NCBI GenBank assembly: GCA_934590165.1
Contig: CAKTOO010000011.1
Span: 12,365-76,364 of the forward strand
Origin: an uncultured Dysosmobacter sp.
Lineage (GTDB): Bacteria > Bacillota > Clostridia > Oscillospirales > Oscillospiraceae
Direction of reading: 5' to 3'
Length of the DNA stretch: 64,000 nt
The notes below the pieces were generated by a model that was given only the letters and a program-made list of their open reading frames with translations, did no database searches and had not been told where the DNA came from. How positions within the stretch are numbered: position 1 is the stretch's first letter; every line of letters begins with the position of its first letter. The position numbers and the translations under genes are program-made. This document shows, piece after piece, positions 34,498 to 42,658 of this stretch.

Positions 34498-34751
34498 ACC
34501 AGAAGATCATTGCCGTCCTGGTGGGCGGCTTTCTCCTCATCGCCCTGCTGCGGGTGTTCCGCACGCCTTTGCGACTGGCGGCCCGGCTGCTGGTGAACAC
34601 GCTGCTGGGCTTTGGGGCCCTCTGGGCCATCCACGCCACCTCCGGCATCACGGGCCTCACCCTGGGGCTGAACCCCTGGAACGCCCTGGTGGTGGGCATT
34701 TTGGGGGTGCCGGGGCTGGTGCTTTTGCTGCTGGTCCAGTGGGTATTATAG
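34488..34751 (+). CDS. bofA: Pro-sigma-K processing inhibitor BofA
   Basis: An 87-residue membrane protein with two or three hydrophobic helices and the BofA pattern LLVNTLLGFGALWAI and NPWNALVVGILGVPGLVLLLL. In Bacillus it holds the SpoIVFB protease inactive until the forespore signal. The GTG start lies eight bases after GGAGG and overlaps the YaaL-like gene. It supports a sporulating host. Confidence 0.9.
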   Translation: MDLNQKIIAVLVGGFLLIALLRVFRTPLRLAARLLVNTLLGFGALWAIHATSGITGLTLGLNPWNALVVGILGVPGLVLLLLVQWVL

Positions 34752-34759
34752 CTACATAC

Positions 34760-34790
34760 GCGGAGGGCGGGGCCCTCCGCATTTTTCTTT
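34760..34790 (+). terminator. Terminator of the yaaL-like/bofA unit
   Basis: Nine-bp GC stem 34760-34768 / 34772-34780 followed by ATTTTTCTTTTT. Confidence 0.9.
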
Positions 34791-34875
34791 TTGAAAATTG
34801 AACGCGAGATTTTAAGAGATATCATGAGAAAATCAAAGAAAACAAGAGTTTTTCATGCGGTAAATCATTTTTTTG

Positions 34876-34904
34876 TTGACATGCTCCGTCCCCTGTGCTA
34901 TAAA
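34876..34904 (+). promoter_or_regulatory. Promoter of rplM-rpsI
   Basis: TTGACA (34876-34881), a 17-base spacer and TATAAA (34899-34904). A strong promoter as expected for ribosomal proteins. Confidence 0.9.
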
Positions 34905-34910
34905 TATCCT

Positions 34911-34979
34911 TGCTCCGATTTTACCCCGGAGCTCTTGATTTGTAAAGCGATGCAAATATATATGTACGGAGGAAACACC
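34911..34979 (+). promoter_or_regulatory. Possible L13-type leader of rplM
   Basis: The roughly 70-base leader holds a stem (GCTCCG with CGGAGC, about 34912-34933) ahead of the ribosome site. Firmicutes carry an autoregulatory L13 leader here; similarity in position only, consensus not verified. Confidence 0.4.
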
Positions 34980-35408
34980 ATGTCCACTTTTATGGCAAAC
35001 AAGGCCAACATTGAGCGTAAGTGGTACATCCTGGACGCCGCCGGTAAGCCCCTGGGCAAGACCGCTGTCCGGGCTGCCGACCTGCTGCGCGGCAAGACCA
35101 AGCCCACCTACACTCCCCACGCCGACTGCGGCGACAATGTCATCATCATCAACGCCGGCAAGGCTGTCCTGACCGGCAACAAGGGCACTCAGAAGATCTA
35201 CCGGACTCACTCTGGCTGGGTCGGCGGCCTGAAGGAGACTCCCTACCGCATCCTGATGCAGGAAAAGCCCGAAGTCGCCATGCGGGTGGCTATCCGCGGC
35301 ATGATGCCCAAGAACACCGTCTCCAAGGATTCTCTGAAGCGTCTGCACATCTATGCTGACGCGAACTACGAGCAGCAGGCTCAGAAGCCCGTGGCTCTGG
35401 AAGTTTAA
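34980..35408 (+). CDS. rplM: Ribosomal protein L13
   Basis: Large-subunit protein uL13, 142 residues, with the family motifs WYILDAAGKPLGKTAVRAADLL, YTPHADCGDNVIIINA and MRVAIRGMMPKN. GGAGG is seven bases before the ATG. Co-transcribed with rpsI, the conserved pairing. Confidence 0.98.
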   Translation: MSTFMANKANIERKWYILDAAGKPLGKTAVRAADLLRGKTKPTYTPHADCGDNVIIINAGKAVLTGNKGTQKIYRTHSGWVGGLKETPYRILMQEKPEVAMRVAIRGMMPKNTVSKDSLKRLHIYADANYEQQAQKPVALEV

Positions 35409-35425
35409 TAAGGAGGATTAAGAGA

Positions 35426-35830
35426 ATGTATCAGTCTAAGAAGCCTTACCTGTATGGCACCGGCCGTCGGAAGTCCTCCGTGGCCCGCGTCCATCTGTTC
35501 CCCAACGGCACCGGCTCCATCACCATCAACGGCCGTGACATCGACGATTACTTCGGCCTGGATACCCTGAAGATGGTCGTCCGTCAGCCCCTGGAGCTGA
35601 CCGGCAACACCGGCAAGATGGACATCGTCGCCACTGTCGCTGGCGGCGGCGTTTCCGGCCAGGCCGGCGCTCTGCGTCACGGCATCTCCCGCGCCCTGCT
35701 GCTGGCCAGCGAGGACAACCGCGCCATCCTGAAGAAGGCCGGTTTCCTGACCCGCGATCCTCGTATGAAGGAGCGCAAGAAGTACGGTCTGAAGGCCGCC
35801 CGTCGCGCACCTCAGTTCTCCAAGCGCTGA
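35426..35830 (+). CDS. rpsI: Ribosomal protein S9
   Basis: Small-subunit protein uS9, 134 residues. GTGRRKSSVARVHLFPNGTG at the start and the basic tail ERKKYGLKAARRAPQFSKR, ending in the conserved KR that reaches the P-site tRNA, are diagnostic. AAGGAGG-type site upstream, 17 bases after rplM. Confidence 0.98.
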   Translation: MYQSKKPYLYGTGRRKSSVARVHLFPNGTGSITINGRDIDDYFGLDTLKMVVRQPLELTGNTGKMDIVATVAGGGVSGQAGALRHGISRALLLASEDNRAILKKAGFLTRDPRMKERKKYGLKAARRAPQFSKR

Positions 35831-35850
35831 TTCTTGCTCCCAGCATTCAA

Positions 35851-35882
35851 AAGAGCCATCCCATTCGGGATGGCTCTTTTTT
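35851..35882. terminator. Terminator of rplM-rpsI
   Basis: Twelve-bp perfect stem 35851-35862 / 35867-35878 with loop ATTC, followed by more T. Also faces the converging membrane-acyltransferase gene. Confidence 0.9.
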
Positions 35883-35885
35883 TGC

Positions 35886-36623
35886 TTATTGCATCCAATT
35901 TTCCGCTGCCAGCAATGCACCATACAGCGCAGGCTGGTGGAGCAAATAGAGTGCCAGGGAATGGCGTCCCATCCACTCCAAAACCGGGAACGGTTTTCGC
36001 TTCGGCACTTCATGCTCTTCTCCGGTGCGCCAAACGGCATGGAGAAACCACCCCGCGCCATACAAAAACAGCCACGGCAGCAGGGGGAAATAATCCGATG
36101 AGGCGAATTCCGGCGCCGGAAAGCCCAGGAAATTTCCCAGCCAGCCGGTGTGATACAGTGTCTCCGGTATCACGGAATACCCGGCCACAAGGCCGCTCCC
36201 CACCTGCCGGGTCAGTCCAAACAGCGCCGCGCAGGCCAGCAGCCCCCACCGTGGCGGGCAGCGGTCCAGCAGCGGCCCCAGCCATTGAAACAGAAGCGTG
36301 GCCGTCCCCAGGAACGTCAAAACGCCCCACTGGATGGGGTCCTCCGGCAGCACCGCCATGGTCACCGCCGACACCAGCGCCCCGGCGGCCAGCAGCATGA
36401 CGCCGTGCCGCACGGGCCGGCGGCTGAAGGGCTGGCAAAAGCCCGCCAGCAGAATAAAGGACCAGCAGATAAACTGCTGCCACAAAAAGCCCGGCCAGCC
36501 GTCATACCAGGAAAGCTCCAGGCCGTGGAGGTTCACCAGGTCCCAGAGGGCATGGTAGCAGATCATATTTGCCAGAGCAAATCCCCGCAGGATATCCAGC
36601 TGTGGATAGCGGCAGTTTTTCAC
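35886..36623 (-). CDS. DUF1624 / HGSNAT-like membrane acyltransferase
   Basis: A 245-residue membrane protein with about seven helices. The start LDILRGFALANMICYHALWDL and the later FAGFCQ-like RP segment and HSLALYLLHQP match the heparan-alpha-glucosaminide N-acetyltransferase catalytic domain (DUF1624). It may acylate a cell-surface glycan. Same direction as the next fusion gene, 14 bases after its stop. Confidence 0.82.
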   Translation of the reverse strand: MKNCRYPQLDILRGFALANMICYHALWDLVNLHGLELSWYDGWPGFLWQQFICWSFILLAGFCQPFSRRPVRHGVMLLAAGALVSAVTMAVLPEDPIQWGVLTFLGTATLLFQWLGPLLDRCPPRWGLLACAALFGLTRQVGSGLVAGYSVIPETLYHTGWLGNFLGFPAPEFASSDYFPLLPWLFLYGAGWFLHAVWRTGEEHEVPKRKPFPVLEWMGRHSLALYLLHQPALYGALLAAENWMQ

Positions 36624-36637
36624 CGCAGGCGCCTCCC

Positions 36638-38935
36638 TCAGTGCAGCTTTTTGCGCAGCTTCGCCTTGACCTCGGGGCTGAGCACTTTGGATGCCGCCCG
36701 CACAGGCAGCGGCGGCACGGAGCAGAACTTTTTCCGCACCTGGTCAAAGGGTTCCAGCGCATAGGCGGCAAAGAAAGCCGCCCGGTCCGCCGGCTGCTGG
36801 ATGGGACTGGCCAGCCGGGGATTGCCGGCAATGGCCCGTTCCGCCGGATAGGCCTGCCGGACCAGGGGCAGCTGGTCGAACAGATGGCTGCCGTGGGGCG
36901 TGTTCACCATCAGCAAGGACACGCCCTTTTCCTGCTGCTCCGGCAGCTCGTCTGGCCGCAGGCCCCAGAAATCACCCAGGGTAAAATCGCCGGGGCGGTT
37001 CAGGGACGTGTAGGCACAGTGGTAGCAGCTGGGCCGCAGGAACAGCGCCTGGCCAAAGGCCCGGCCAAACTCCGTGGCAAACAGCGGCGCGGAGTCCACG
37101 CTGCCGTCGGCATAAACAGTGGTGAAATGGCTGTCCTTCCAGCCAGTGACCTTGTTGCGGAAGCGCACCGCCTGGAGGGTCTTTCCCTTGCGCGCCTCAA
37201 TGGAGCGGGCCATATCCTCCCATACACCGGGAGACGGTACGCCGTGGCACACCAGGTCGCAGGTGGTGAGATTATCCGGCCGGCAGCCCAAATAGCGGTA
37301 CAGGCCGTCCACCTGGCAGGGCGTGCCGGAGAACAACACCGGCTTCGTCTGGAGCCAGCGCTTCACCTCCCGGTAGCAGTCCCCCAGGTCGCTCTGGACG
37401 TACTTGGCGCCCCGCAGCCGCCACAGATCCTCCTTGCGGAAGCAGGCGATGTGCCGCAGATGCTGTTTGCCGTCCATGGCGGCGCCGAACACCACGCCGC
37501 CGCTTTCCAGAATATACTCCGCCAGCACGGAAAACACGCCGCCGGAGGTGGAGTCCTTGCGGATGCTGTCCTCCCGGTTCCAGGCGGCGAACACCGCCGG
37601 CAGGGGCTGCGGCTCCCGCCGGTGCAGAGCGGGGCAAACCGCCGTACAGTGGCCGCAGTGAACACAGGCAGCCTCATGGACCACCGGATAGAGAAAGCCC
37701 TCTTTATCCCGCTCCATGGAGATGGCGTCCTTGGGGCAGCCGCTGGCGCAGGCGCCGCAGCCGGTGCAGCGGCTCCGCTCCGCCAGGACGGGAGCTTTCG
37801 GTCCCTCCGTGGAGACAGCGGGAACCTCCTCCTGGAACTTCTCACCCGCCAGAGCCGCCCGCAGGTAAGCCTGGGAGCTCTCCCGGGCCTCTTTCAGACG
37901 CTGCTCCGCCGCCGTCCAGTCGATGGGGTCGTCCAGGCCGGCGGTATCGCCCTTGCCGATGATGCGTCCGGTCAGGCCCAGGCGGCTGAGGATGCTGAAG
38001 GTGCGGGAGCTCTCTGGCGCGGCCAGCTCCGCCGGGGCCACAGCGGTGAAAAAGGGCTTTTGGAACTGCACGGAAAACACCGTGCCGTGGAAGGAGTTGG
38101 TGCACACATAGCTGGCGTTTCGGAACAGGCCCAGGAACTCCGTCGGGCCGGCGTCCAGCACGCATTTTGCCTTGGGGTGGACCTTCTGGCGGATGCCGCA
38201 CAGCTGCACCACGGGCAGCCCTGTCTTTTCCGCGAGAGTCTGGATATACGGGGCCAGGGCGCCGGGCTTGCTGATGCAGTAGCAGAGGATATAGCCCTGC
38301 TCCGCCGGCGGATGGGCGATGGTGCTCCACTCCTCCCGGTCCAGCAGCAGCGTGGGGTCCAGCACCACCGGCACGGTCTTTCCGGCGACCTCCTCCACGA
38401 TGGTCTGGCCCTGGCGCTCCCGGACGGAGATGTGGGAGAATTCCGCCAGATACCCCCGCAGCTCCTCTTCCATACTCTCCGGCACATGGGAAACGCCGAA
38501 GGAGGGGGCGTAGGCGATCTTCCGCCGCTGGGAGAAGGCACCGAAGAACACCGGGTCGAACCGGCCGTCCGGGAAGATCTTCGGATTCCAGATCTGGTCG
38601 CTGCCGGAGAGGATGACATCGTAGGGCAGCTCCGCGCCTTTCAGCTCCTCCAGGCTTTCAAAGCGGTGACCGGAGATGCTCAGGTACTGCTTGGAAAAAG
38701 CCTCGAACCGCTGGTAGCGGACCTTCAAAGGCCCATAGTGCAGCGCGGTGTGCACATCAGCCGCGGCACTGCCCAGACCGGTGGGCTTGCGGAACAGGTC
38801 GTTGTTCTGGTTCACGTAGTAGTCCACGATCTCGCAGCTGCTGCCGCAGCGCTCCACGGCCCGCTCCGTGGCGTAGGCCTGGAGCAGGGCGCCGTAATGA
38901 TGGATATGGTAAAAGGTGACAAGTCCTGTCTTCAA
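36638..38935 (-). CDS. Polysaccharide pyruvyl transferase fused to ferredoxin / FrhB domain
   Basis: A 765-residue three-part protein. Residues 1-330 look like a CsaB-type polysaccharide pyruvyl transferase (DVILSGSDQIWNPKIF, NASYVCTNSFHGTVFSVQF). Residues about 385-430 carry two [4Fe-4S] motifs, CTGCGACASGCPKDAI and CVHCGHCTAVCP. Residues about 440-740 form the coenzyme F420 hydrogenase/dehydrogenase beta-subunit domain (STSGGVFSVLAEYIL, FSGTPCQVDGL, RPSCYHCAYTSLNRPGDFTLGD, shown here in pieces). Elsewhere these halves are often separate neighbours in exopolysaccharide clusters. A redox step in glycan modification is inferred. Confidence 0.88.
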   Translation of the reverse strand: MKTGLVTFYHIHHYGALLQAYATERAVERCGSSCEIVDYYVNQNNDLFRKPTGLGSAAADVHTALHYGPLKVRYQRFEAFSKQYLSISGHRFESLEELKGAELPYDVILSGSDQIWNPKIFPDGRFDPVFFGAFSQRRKIAYAPSFGVSHVPESMEEELRGYLAEFSHISVRERQGQTIVEEVAGKTVPVVLDPTLLLDREEWSTIAHPPAEQGYILCYCISKPGALAPYIQTLAEKTGLPVVQLCGIRQKVHPKAKCVLDAGPTEFLGLFRNASYVCTNSFHGTVFSVQFQKPFFTAVAPAELAAPESSRTFSILSRLGLTGRIIGKGDTAGLDDPIDWTAAEQRLKEARESSQAYLRAALAGEKFQEEVPAVSTEGPKAPVLAERSRCTGCGACASGCPKDAISMERDKEGFLYPVVHEAACVHCGHCTAVCPALHRREPQPLPAVFAAWNREDSIRKDSTSGGVFSVLAEYILESGGVVFGAAMDGKQHLRHIACFRKEDLWRLRGAKYVQSDLGDCYREVKRWLQTKPVLFSGTPCQVDGLYRYLGCRPDNLTTCDLVCHGVPSPGVWEDMARSIEARKGKTLQAVRFRNKVTGWKDSHFTTVYADGSVDSAPLFATEFGRAFGQALFLRPSCYHCAYTSLNRPGDFTLGDFWGLRPDELPEQQEKGVSLLMVNTPHGSHLFDQLPLVRQAYPAERAIAGNPRLASPIQQPADRAAFFAAYALEPFDQVRKKFCSVPPLPVRAASKVLSPEVKAKLRKKLH

Positions 38936-38954
38936 GTGAGAGACTTCCTTTCTG

Positions 38955-39458
38955 TTACGGCAGGTCCGGCGGAATGATGTTCACAGGGCTGAGGAGGTCG
39001 TCCTCCTCCACCCACTCCTGCACATCCACCACATCAAACTCTTTCTCCGTCCGGCGGATGACCACCCGGCTGAGACCGGCGTTGATGACCATACGGCGGC
39101 ACATGGGGCAGGAGGTGGCGTCCGCCAGCAGCCGGCCCGTCTGGGCGTCCCGCCCCACCAGGTAAATGGTGCCGCCCACCATGTCCCGCCGGGAGGCGGA
39201 GATGATGGCGTTGGCCTCGGCGTGGACGCTGCGGCACAGCTCGTACCGCTCTCCCCGGGGCACCCGCATGGCCTCCCGGGAGCAATAGCCCATATCCACA
39301 CAGTTGGCGCGGCCGCGGGGGGCGCCGTTATAGCCGGTGGAGATGATCTCGTCGTTTTTCACGATAATGGCACCGTACACCCGGCGCAGGCAGGTAGCCC
39401 GCTCCAGCACGGTCTGCGCAATGTCCAGATAGTAGTTTTCTTTACTGATACGGTCCAT
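38955..39458 (-). CDS. dCMP deaminase family protein (ComEB-like)
   Basis: A 167-residue zinc enzyme converting dCMP to dUMP. Motifs: CRSVHAEANAIISA (zinc His and catalytic Glu), SCPMCRRMVINAG (two Cys), and GYNGAPRGRANC. ATG 39458 is seven bases after GGGGAGG; an ATG six bases earlier is too close. Upstream of the pyruvyltransferase fusion by 19 bases. Confidence 0.92.
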   Translation of the reverse strand: MDRISKENYYLDIAQTVLERATCLRRVYGAIIVKNDEIISTGYNGAPRGRANCVDMGYCSREAMRVPRGERYELCRSVHAEANAIISASRRDMVGGTIYLVGRDAQTGRLLADATSCPMCRRMVINAGLSRVVIRRTEKEFDVVDVQEWVEEDDLLSPVNIIPPDLP

Positions 39459-39590
39459 GGGCATTCCTCCCCTGTCATGATGATTTATTGTAGCACGGCA
39501 CCGCCGCCTTGGCAAGAAAAGAGACGAGTTTCCCACCATCTGGCACGGTTTTGCCGAAAAAAGCGGACGCCGCGGCGTCCGCTTTCCGGT

Positions 39591-40589
39591 TCAACGCAAT
39601 TTGCCCGCCCGGACGGCGATGAGCTCCGCCGCCACGGAGACGGCGATCTCCGCCGGGGTCTCTGCCCCGATGGCAAGGCCGATGGGGGCGTGGAGGCGGG
39701 CGTATTCCTCCGCCGTGAAGCCTGCCGCCAGCAGCCGCTCCCGGCACAGGGCCAGCTTTTTCCGGGAGCCGATGCACCCAAGGTACTTGGCGCCGCTGCG
39801 AAGGGTTTGGGCCAACACCTCACAGTCCGCCTGGTGGCCCCGGGTCATGACCACCACGTAGTCATCCGCCGTCACCGTCACCCTTTGAGAAATGTCCTTG
39901 AAATCCCCGCAGAGGGTCTCCTCCGCCGCCGGGAACAACGCCGGGTCTGAAAACTCCGGCCGGTCGTCGTACACCACGGGCCGGAAGCCCGCCGCCGCGA
40001 TGGCCGGCACCAAGGCCTGGGACACGTGGCCGCCGCCAAAGATATACACCTTCCCCGCCCGGACCACCTGCATACTGGTCCAGCCGTCCCGGACCGCCGT
40101 CCGGCTCTCCAGCAGGCCCTCCGGCGGCGTTTCCCGCAGATGGCGGAAGCTGTCGCGGCCGCCGGTGCCCATGTCCGCCACCTGCTCGCCCTCCAGGCGG
40201 CGGAGAAGCCAGGTGTCCGCGCTGCCGCCGAAGGCTTCCAGCACATCCCGCAGCACGGCGATGGCATGGCGGTCCCCGCCGGGCAGAAACTGGAAGTGCA
40301 GCGTCACATCGCCGCCGCACACCATACCGAGACTGGCCGCGTCCCCCTGGACAAAGCGAAAGCTCCGGATCCGGTTCTCTCCCTTCGCCAGCAGCTCCGC
40401 TGCCAGGCGCTGGGCCTCGTACTCCACACTGCCGCCGCCCACGGTGCCCGCGGAGCCGCCGCCGTCAAACACAGCCATCATGGCCCCGGCTCCCCGAGGC
40501 GTGGAACCGCTGGAGAAAAGGATGCTCACCAGCTCCACCGGCTGTCCCACCTCTAGGGCGTGGATGATCTGTCGCCAGAATTCCCGCAT
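39591..40589 (-). CDS. XdhC/CoxI-family molybdenum-enzyme accessory protein
   Basis: A 332-residue cytoplasmic protein. The N-terminal XdhC/CoxI segment (VELVSILFSSGSTPRGAGAMMAV, GTVGGGSVEYEA) is followed by a Rossmann domain (VYIFGGGHVSQALVP, DDYVVVMTRGHQAD, GCIGSRKK). XdhC delivers sulfurated molybdenum cofactor to xanthine-dehydrogenase-type enzymes. No such hydroxylase is in the window. ATG 40589 (GGGAGG eleven bases upstream) follows the transporter stop almost at once. Confidence 0.9.
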   Translation of the reverse strand: MREFWRQIIHALEVGQPVELVSILFSSGSTPRGAGAMMAVFDGGGSAGTVGGGSVEYEAQRLAAELLAKGENRIRSFRFVQGDAASLGMVCGGDVTLHFQFLPGGDRHAIAVLRDVLEAFGGSADTWLLRRLEGEQVADMGTGGRDSFRHLRETPPEGLLESRTAVRDGWTSMQVVRAGKVYIFGGGHVSQALVPAIAAAGFRPVVYDDRPEFSDPALFPAAEETLCGDFKDISQRVTVTADDYVVVMTRGHQADCEVLAQTLRSGAKYLGCIGSRKKLALCRERLLAAGFTAEEYARLHAPIGLAIGAETPAEIAVSVAAELIAVRAGKLR

Positions 40590-40590
40590 G

Positions 40591-41937
40591 TCAGCCAATG
40601 CCTCCCTTCACGACGGCGCCCAGAATGAGCACCAGCACCGTCACACCGCAAAAGCCGTATTTCGCCAAAGGATAGAACCAGGACCCCAAGGGCTTTTGCC
40701 GGGCCAGGTTCACCTGCTCCAGGCAATCCTCCCGGCCATACACCCAGAAGAAGAACACACCCGCCAGCAGGGCACCCACCGGGCAGGCATAAATGGAGCA
40801 GATGTCCATCCAGCCGGAGACGATGCCCTGGATGGAAAGGCCCACAGCCAAGCCCACGGCGCCAATGACCGCCACCGCCTGCCGGCGGCTCAGGTGCAGC
40901 TTCTCCTGGAGGGTGGCGGTGGGCGCCTCAAAGAGGTTCACCAAAGACGTAAAGCCCGCGAACAATGCCGCCACGAAAAACACCATCATGATGACCGTGC
41001 CGCCGGGCATGGTCTTGAACAGGTTGGGCAGAAAAATAAACATCAGGCCCGGGCCGCTTTTGTCCAGGGTCTCCCCCGCCGTGGCCATGGCGGGAATGAT
41101 GACCAGTGCCGCCAGCAAAGCCGCCAGTGTGTCGAAAAAGGCCACCGTCCGGGCGGAGGCAGGCACATCCTCGTCCTTGGAGAGATAGGAGCCGTAGATC
41201 AGCGTGCCGTTTCCTGCAATGGACAGCGAGAAAAACGCCTGCCCCAGGGCATAGACCCACACCATGGGGTCCAGCAGCTCTTTGGGCCGCAGCACGAAGA
41301 TATAGCGGTAGCCCTCCGCCGCGCCGGGCAGGCCCGCGATATAAATAGCCAACACCAAAAACAAAATGAAGAACACCGGCATAAGGACCTTGTTCGCCTT
41401 TTCGATGCCGCCGCCGATGCCGAAGGCCATGACCAGCAGCGTCACCACCATGGCCGCCGCCTGCCAGCCGGTATTGCCCCAGGCGGAGGCCGTGGCGGAG
41501 AAATAAGCATCAAAGCCCGCCACGCCTTCGTTGGCCAGCACAGCGCCGGTAAAGGCGCCCACGGCGTATTTCAAAAGCCAGCCCACCACCACGGAATAGC
41601 CGATGGCCATGGCCAGAGACCCTACCACCGGGATGAGGCCCAACGCCTCGCCCCATTCCCTGTGCCCGGTGCGCCGCCGGGCCGCGGTACCGAAAGCCGT
41701 CATGGGCCCGCCGCCGGTGGCCCGGCCGAAGGCCATCTCTCCAATGACGCCGGTGGAGGCGATGAGCACCACAAACAAAATGTAGGGGATCAAGAAGGTG
41801 GCGCCGCCGTAGCGGGATACCCGGGCCGGAAACAGCCAGATATTCCCCATGCCCACGGCGGAACCCACACAGGCCAACCGAAAGCCCCACGGGGATTGGA
41901 AGGCGTCCCTGCCCACAGCCGCTCTTTGTCCTGTCAC
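40591..41937 (-). CDS. Neurotransmitter:sodium symporter family (NSS/SNF) transporter
   Basis: A 448-residue membrane protein with about eleven helices. The N-terminal WGFRLACVGSAVGMGNIWLFP motif is the LeuT-type Na1/substrate site; AFFSLSIAGNGTLIYGSYL is typical helix 6-7. It would import an amino acid or related compound with Na+. GTG start at 41937 follows AGGAGG. Lies between the DUF3842 and xdhC genes in one operon. Confidence 0.93.
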   Translation of the reverse strand: MTGQRAAVGRDAFQSPWGFRLACVGSAVGMGNIWLFPARVSRYGGATFLIPYILFVVLIASTGVIGEMAFGRATGGGPMTAFGTAARRRTGHREWGEALGLIPVVGSLAMAIGYSVVVGWLLKYAVGAFTGAVLANEGVAGFDAYFSATASAWGNTGWQAAAMVVTLLVMAFGIGGGIEKANKVLMPVFFILFLVLAIYIAGLPGAAEGYRYIFVLRPKELLDPMVWVYALGQAFFSLSIAGNGTLIYGSYLSKDEDVPASARTVAFFDTLAALLAALVIIPAMATAGETLDKSGPGLMFIFLPNLFKTMPGGTVIMMVFFVAALFAGFTSLVNLFEAPTATLQEKLHLSRRQAVAVIGAVGLAVGLSIQGIVSGWMDICSIYACPVGALLAGVFFFWVYGREDCLEQVNLARQKPLGSWFYPLAKYGFCGVTVLVLILGAVVKGGIG

Positions 41938-41959
41938 ACGTACCCTCCTCTCCCCACGC

Positions 41960-42394
41960 TTACGCCGTCAGCCGCCGGACTTCCTCGTTCAGCAGCCGCA
42001 TGGCGTTATCCAGATAATATTGCAGCGGCTGGGCCGGGCCCACCGCCAGGCGGATGCTGCACCGCTGGGAGGGCAGCAAAATCTTCACCGCCTCGCTGGC
42101 GCCGACGGCCTCCGCCATGCGGGGAGTCACCTCGCCCAACAGGCCGTTGACCGCCAGAATACCTACGGGTCCCAGCAGGATGTGGGCCCTGCCGGAACCG
42201 AAGACCACGGCGTTCTCCCCAGTGGCCCCCTCGTCGGCGCCGCCCTTTAGCATGGCGGCGGTGGCCAGGGCATTGGTGCCCAGGGCCCGGACCCGCAGGT
42301 CCGGGAAATTCTTTTTCACTGCTTCCGTCAGGGCCCGGCCCATGCCGCCGCCCTGGCCGTCGATGACGGCCACCAGCAGTTCTGTCCGCTTCAT
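41960..42394 (-). CDS. DUF3842 family protein
   Basis: A 144-residue soluble protein. The N-terminal VAVIDGQGGGMGRALTEAVK is a dinucleotide/phosphate-binding-like glycine loop, followed by ALGTNALATAAMLKGGAD and GPVGILAVNGLLGEVTPRMAEAV, the DUF3842 pattern. The function is unknown. First gene of the operon with the NSS transporter and xdhC, divergent from the lar operon. Confidence 0.88.
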   Translation of the reverse strand: MKRTELLVAVIDGQGGGMGRALTEAVKKNFPDLRVRALGTNALATAAMLKGGADEGATGENAVVFGSGRAHILLGPVGILAVNGLLGEVTPRMAEAVGASEAVKILLPSQRCSIRLAVGPAQPLQYYLDNAMRLLNEEVRRLTA

Positions 42395-42430
42395 AGCTGT
42401 TACCTCGATTTTTCATATGCAATATGTATC

Positions 42431-42460
42431 AGCATACCCCGCCATGGCAGGACTTGTCAA
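42431..42460 (-). promoter_or_regulatory. Promoter of the DUF3842-NSS-xdhC operon
   Basis: Minus strand TTGACA (42460-42455), an 18-base spacer and TATGCT (42436-42431). Back-to-back with the lar promoter. Confidence 0.65.
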
Positions 42461-42478
42461 CGGAAATCACGGTTTCCC

Positions 42479-42507
42479 TTGACGCTGGCGGAGTGTTCCG
42501 GTATACT
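42479..42507 (+). promoter_or_regulatory. Promoter of the lar operon
   Basis: TTGACG (42479-42484), a 17-base spacer and TATACT (42502-42507), giving a leader of about 145 bases before larE. Confidence 0.8.
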
Positions 42508-42513
42508 GAATAC

Positions 42514-42642
42514 ACCGTGGCCCTGAAGGGCCGCCCGGCGCAGAAGCGCCCGTTTTCCAAACAACGTTTTCTTTTTCATGCGCGGCTGAAGCCGTGCCGG
42601 ATGTCAGAAGGCATACCCTCCCAGGGGGTATGCTGTTTTTTT
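42514..42642 (+). promoter_or_regulatory. Structured leader with intrinsic terminator ahead of larE (candidate riboswitch)
   Basis: After the promoter come three short hairpins with similar tetraloops: GGCCC-TGAA-GGGCC, GGCGC-AGAA-GCGCC and CGGC-TGAA-GCCG. A U-rich stretch lies between the second and third. A terminator hairpin (42611-42618 / 42626-42633) with T7 follows, ending 16 bases before the larE ATG. A terminator between promoter and first gene implies controlled read-through. I do not recognise a known aptamer. The ligand could be nickel or the pincer cofactor (inference). Confidence 0.65.
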
Positions 42643-42658
42643 ATGAAAGGACAGATGT

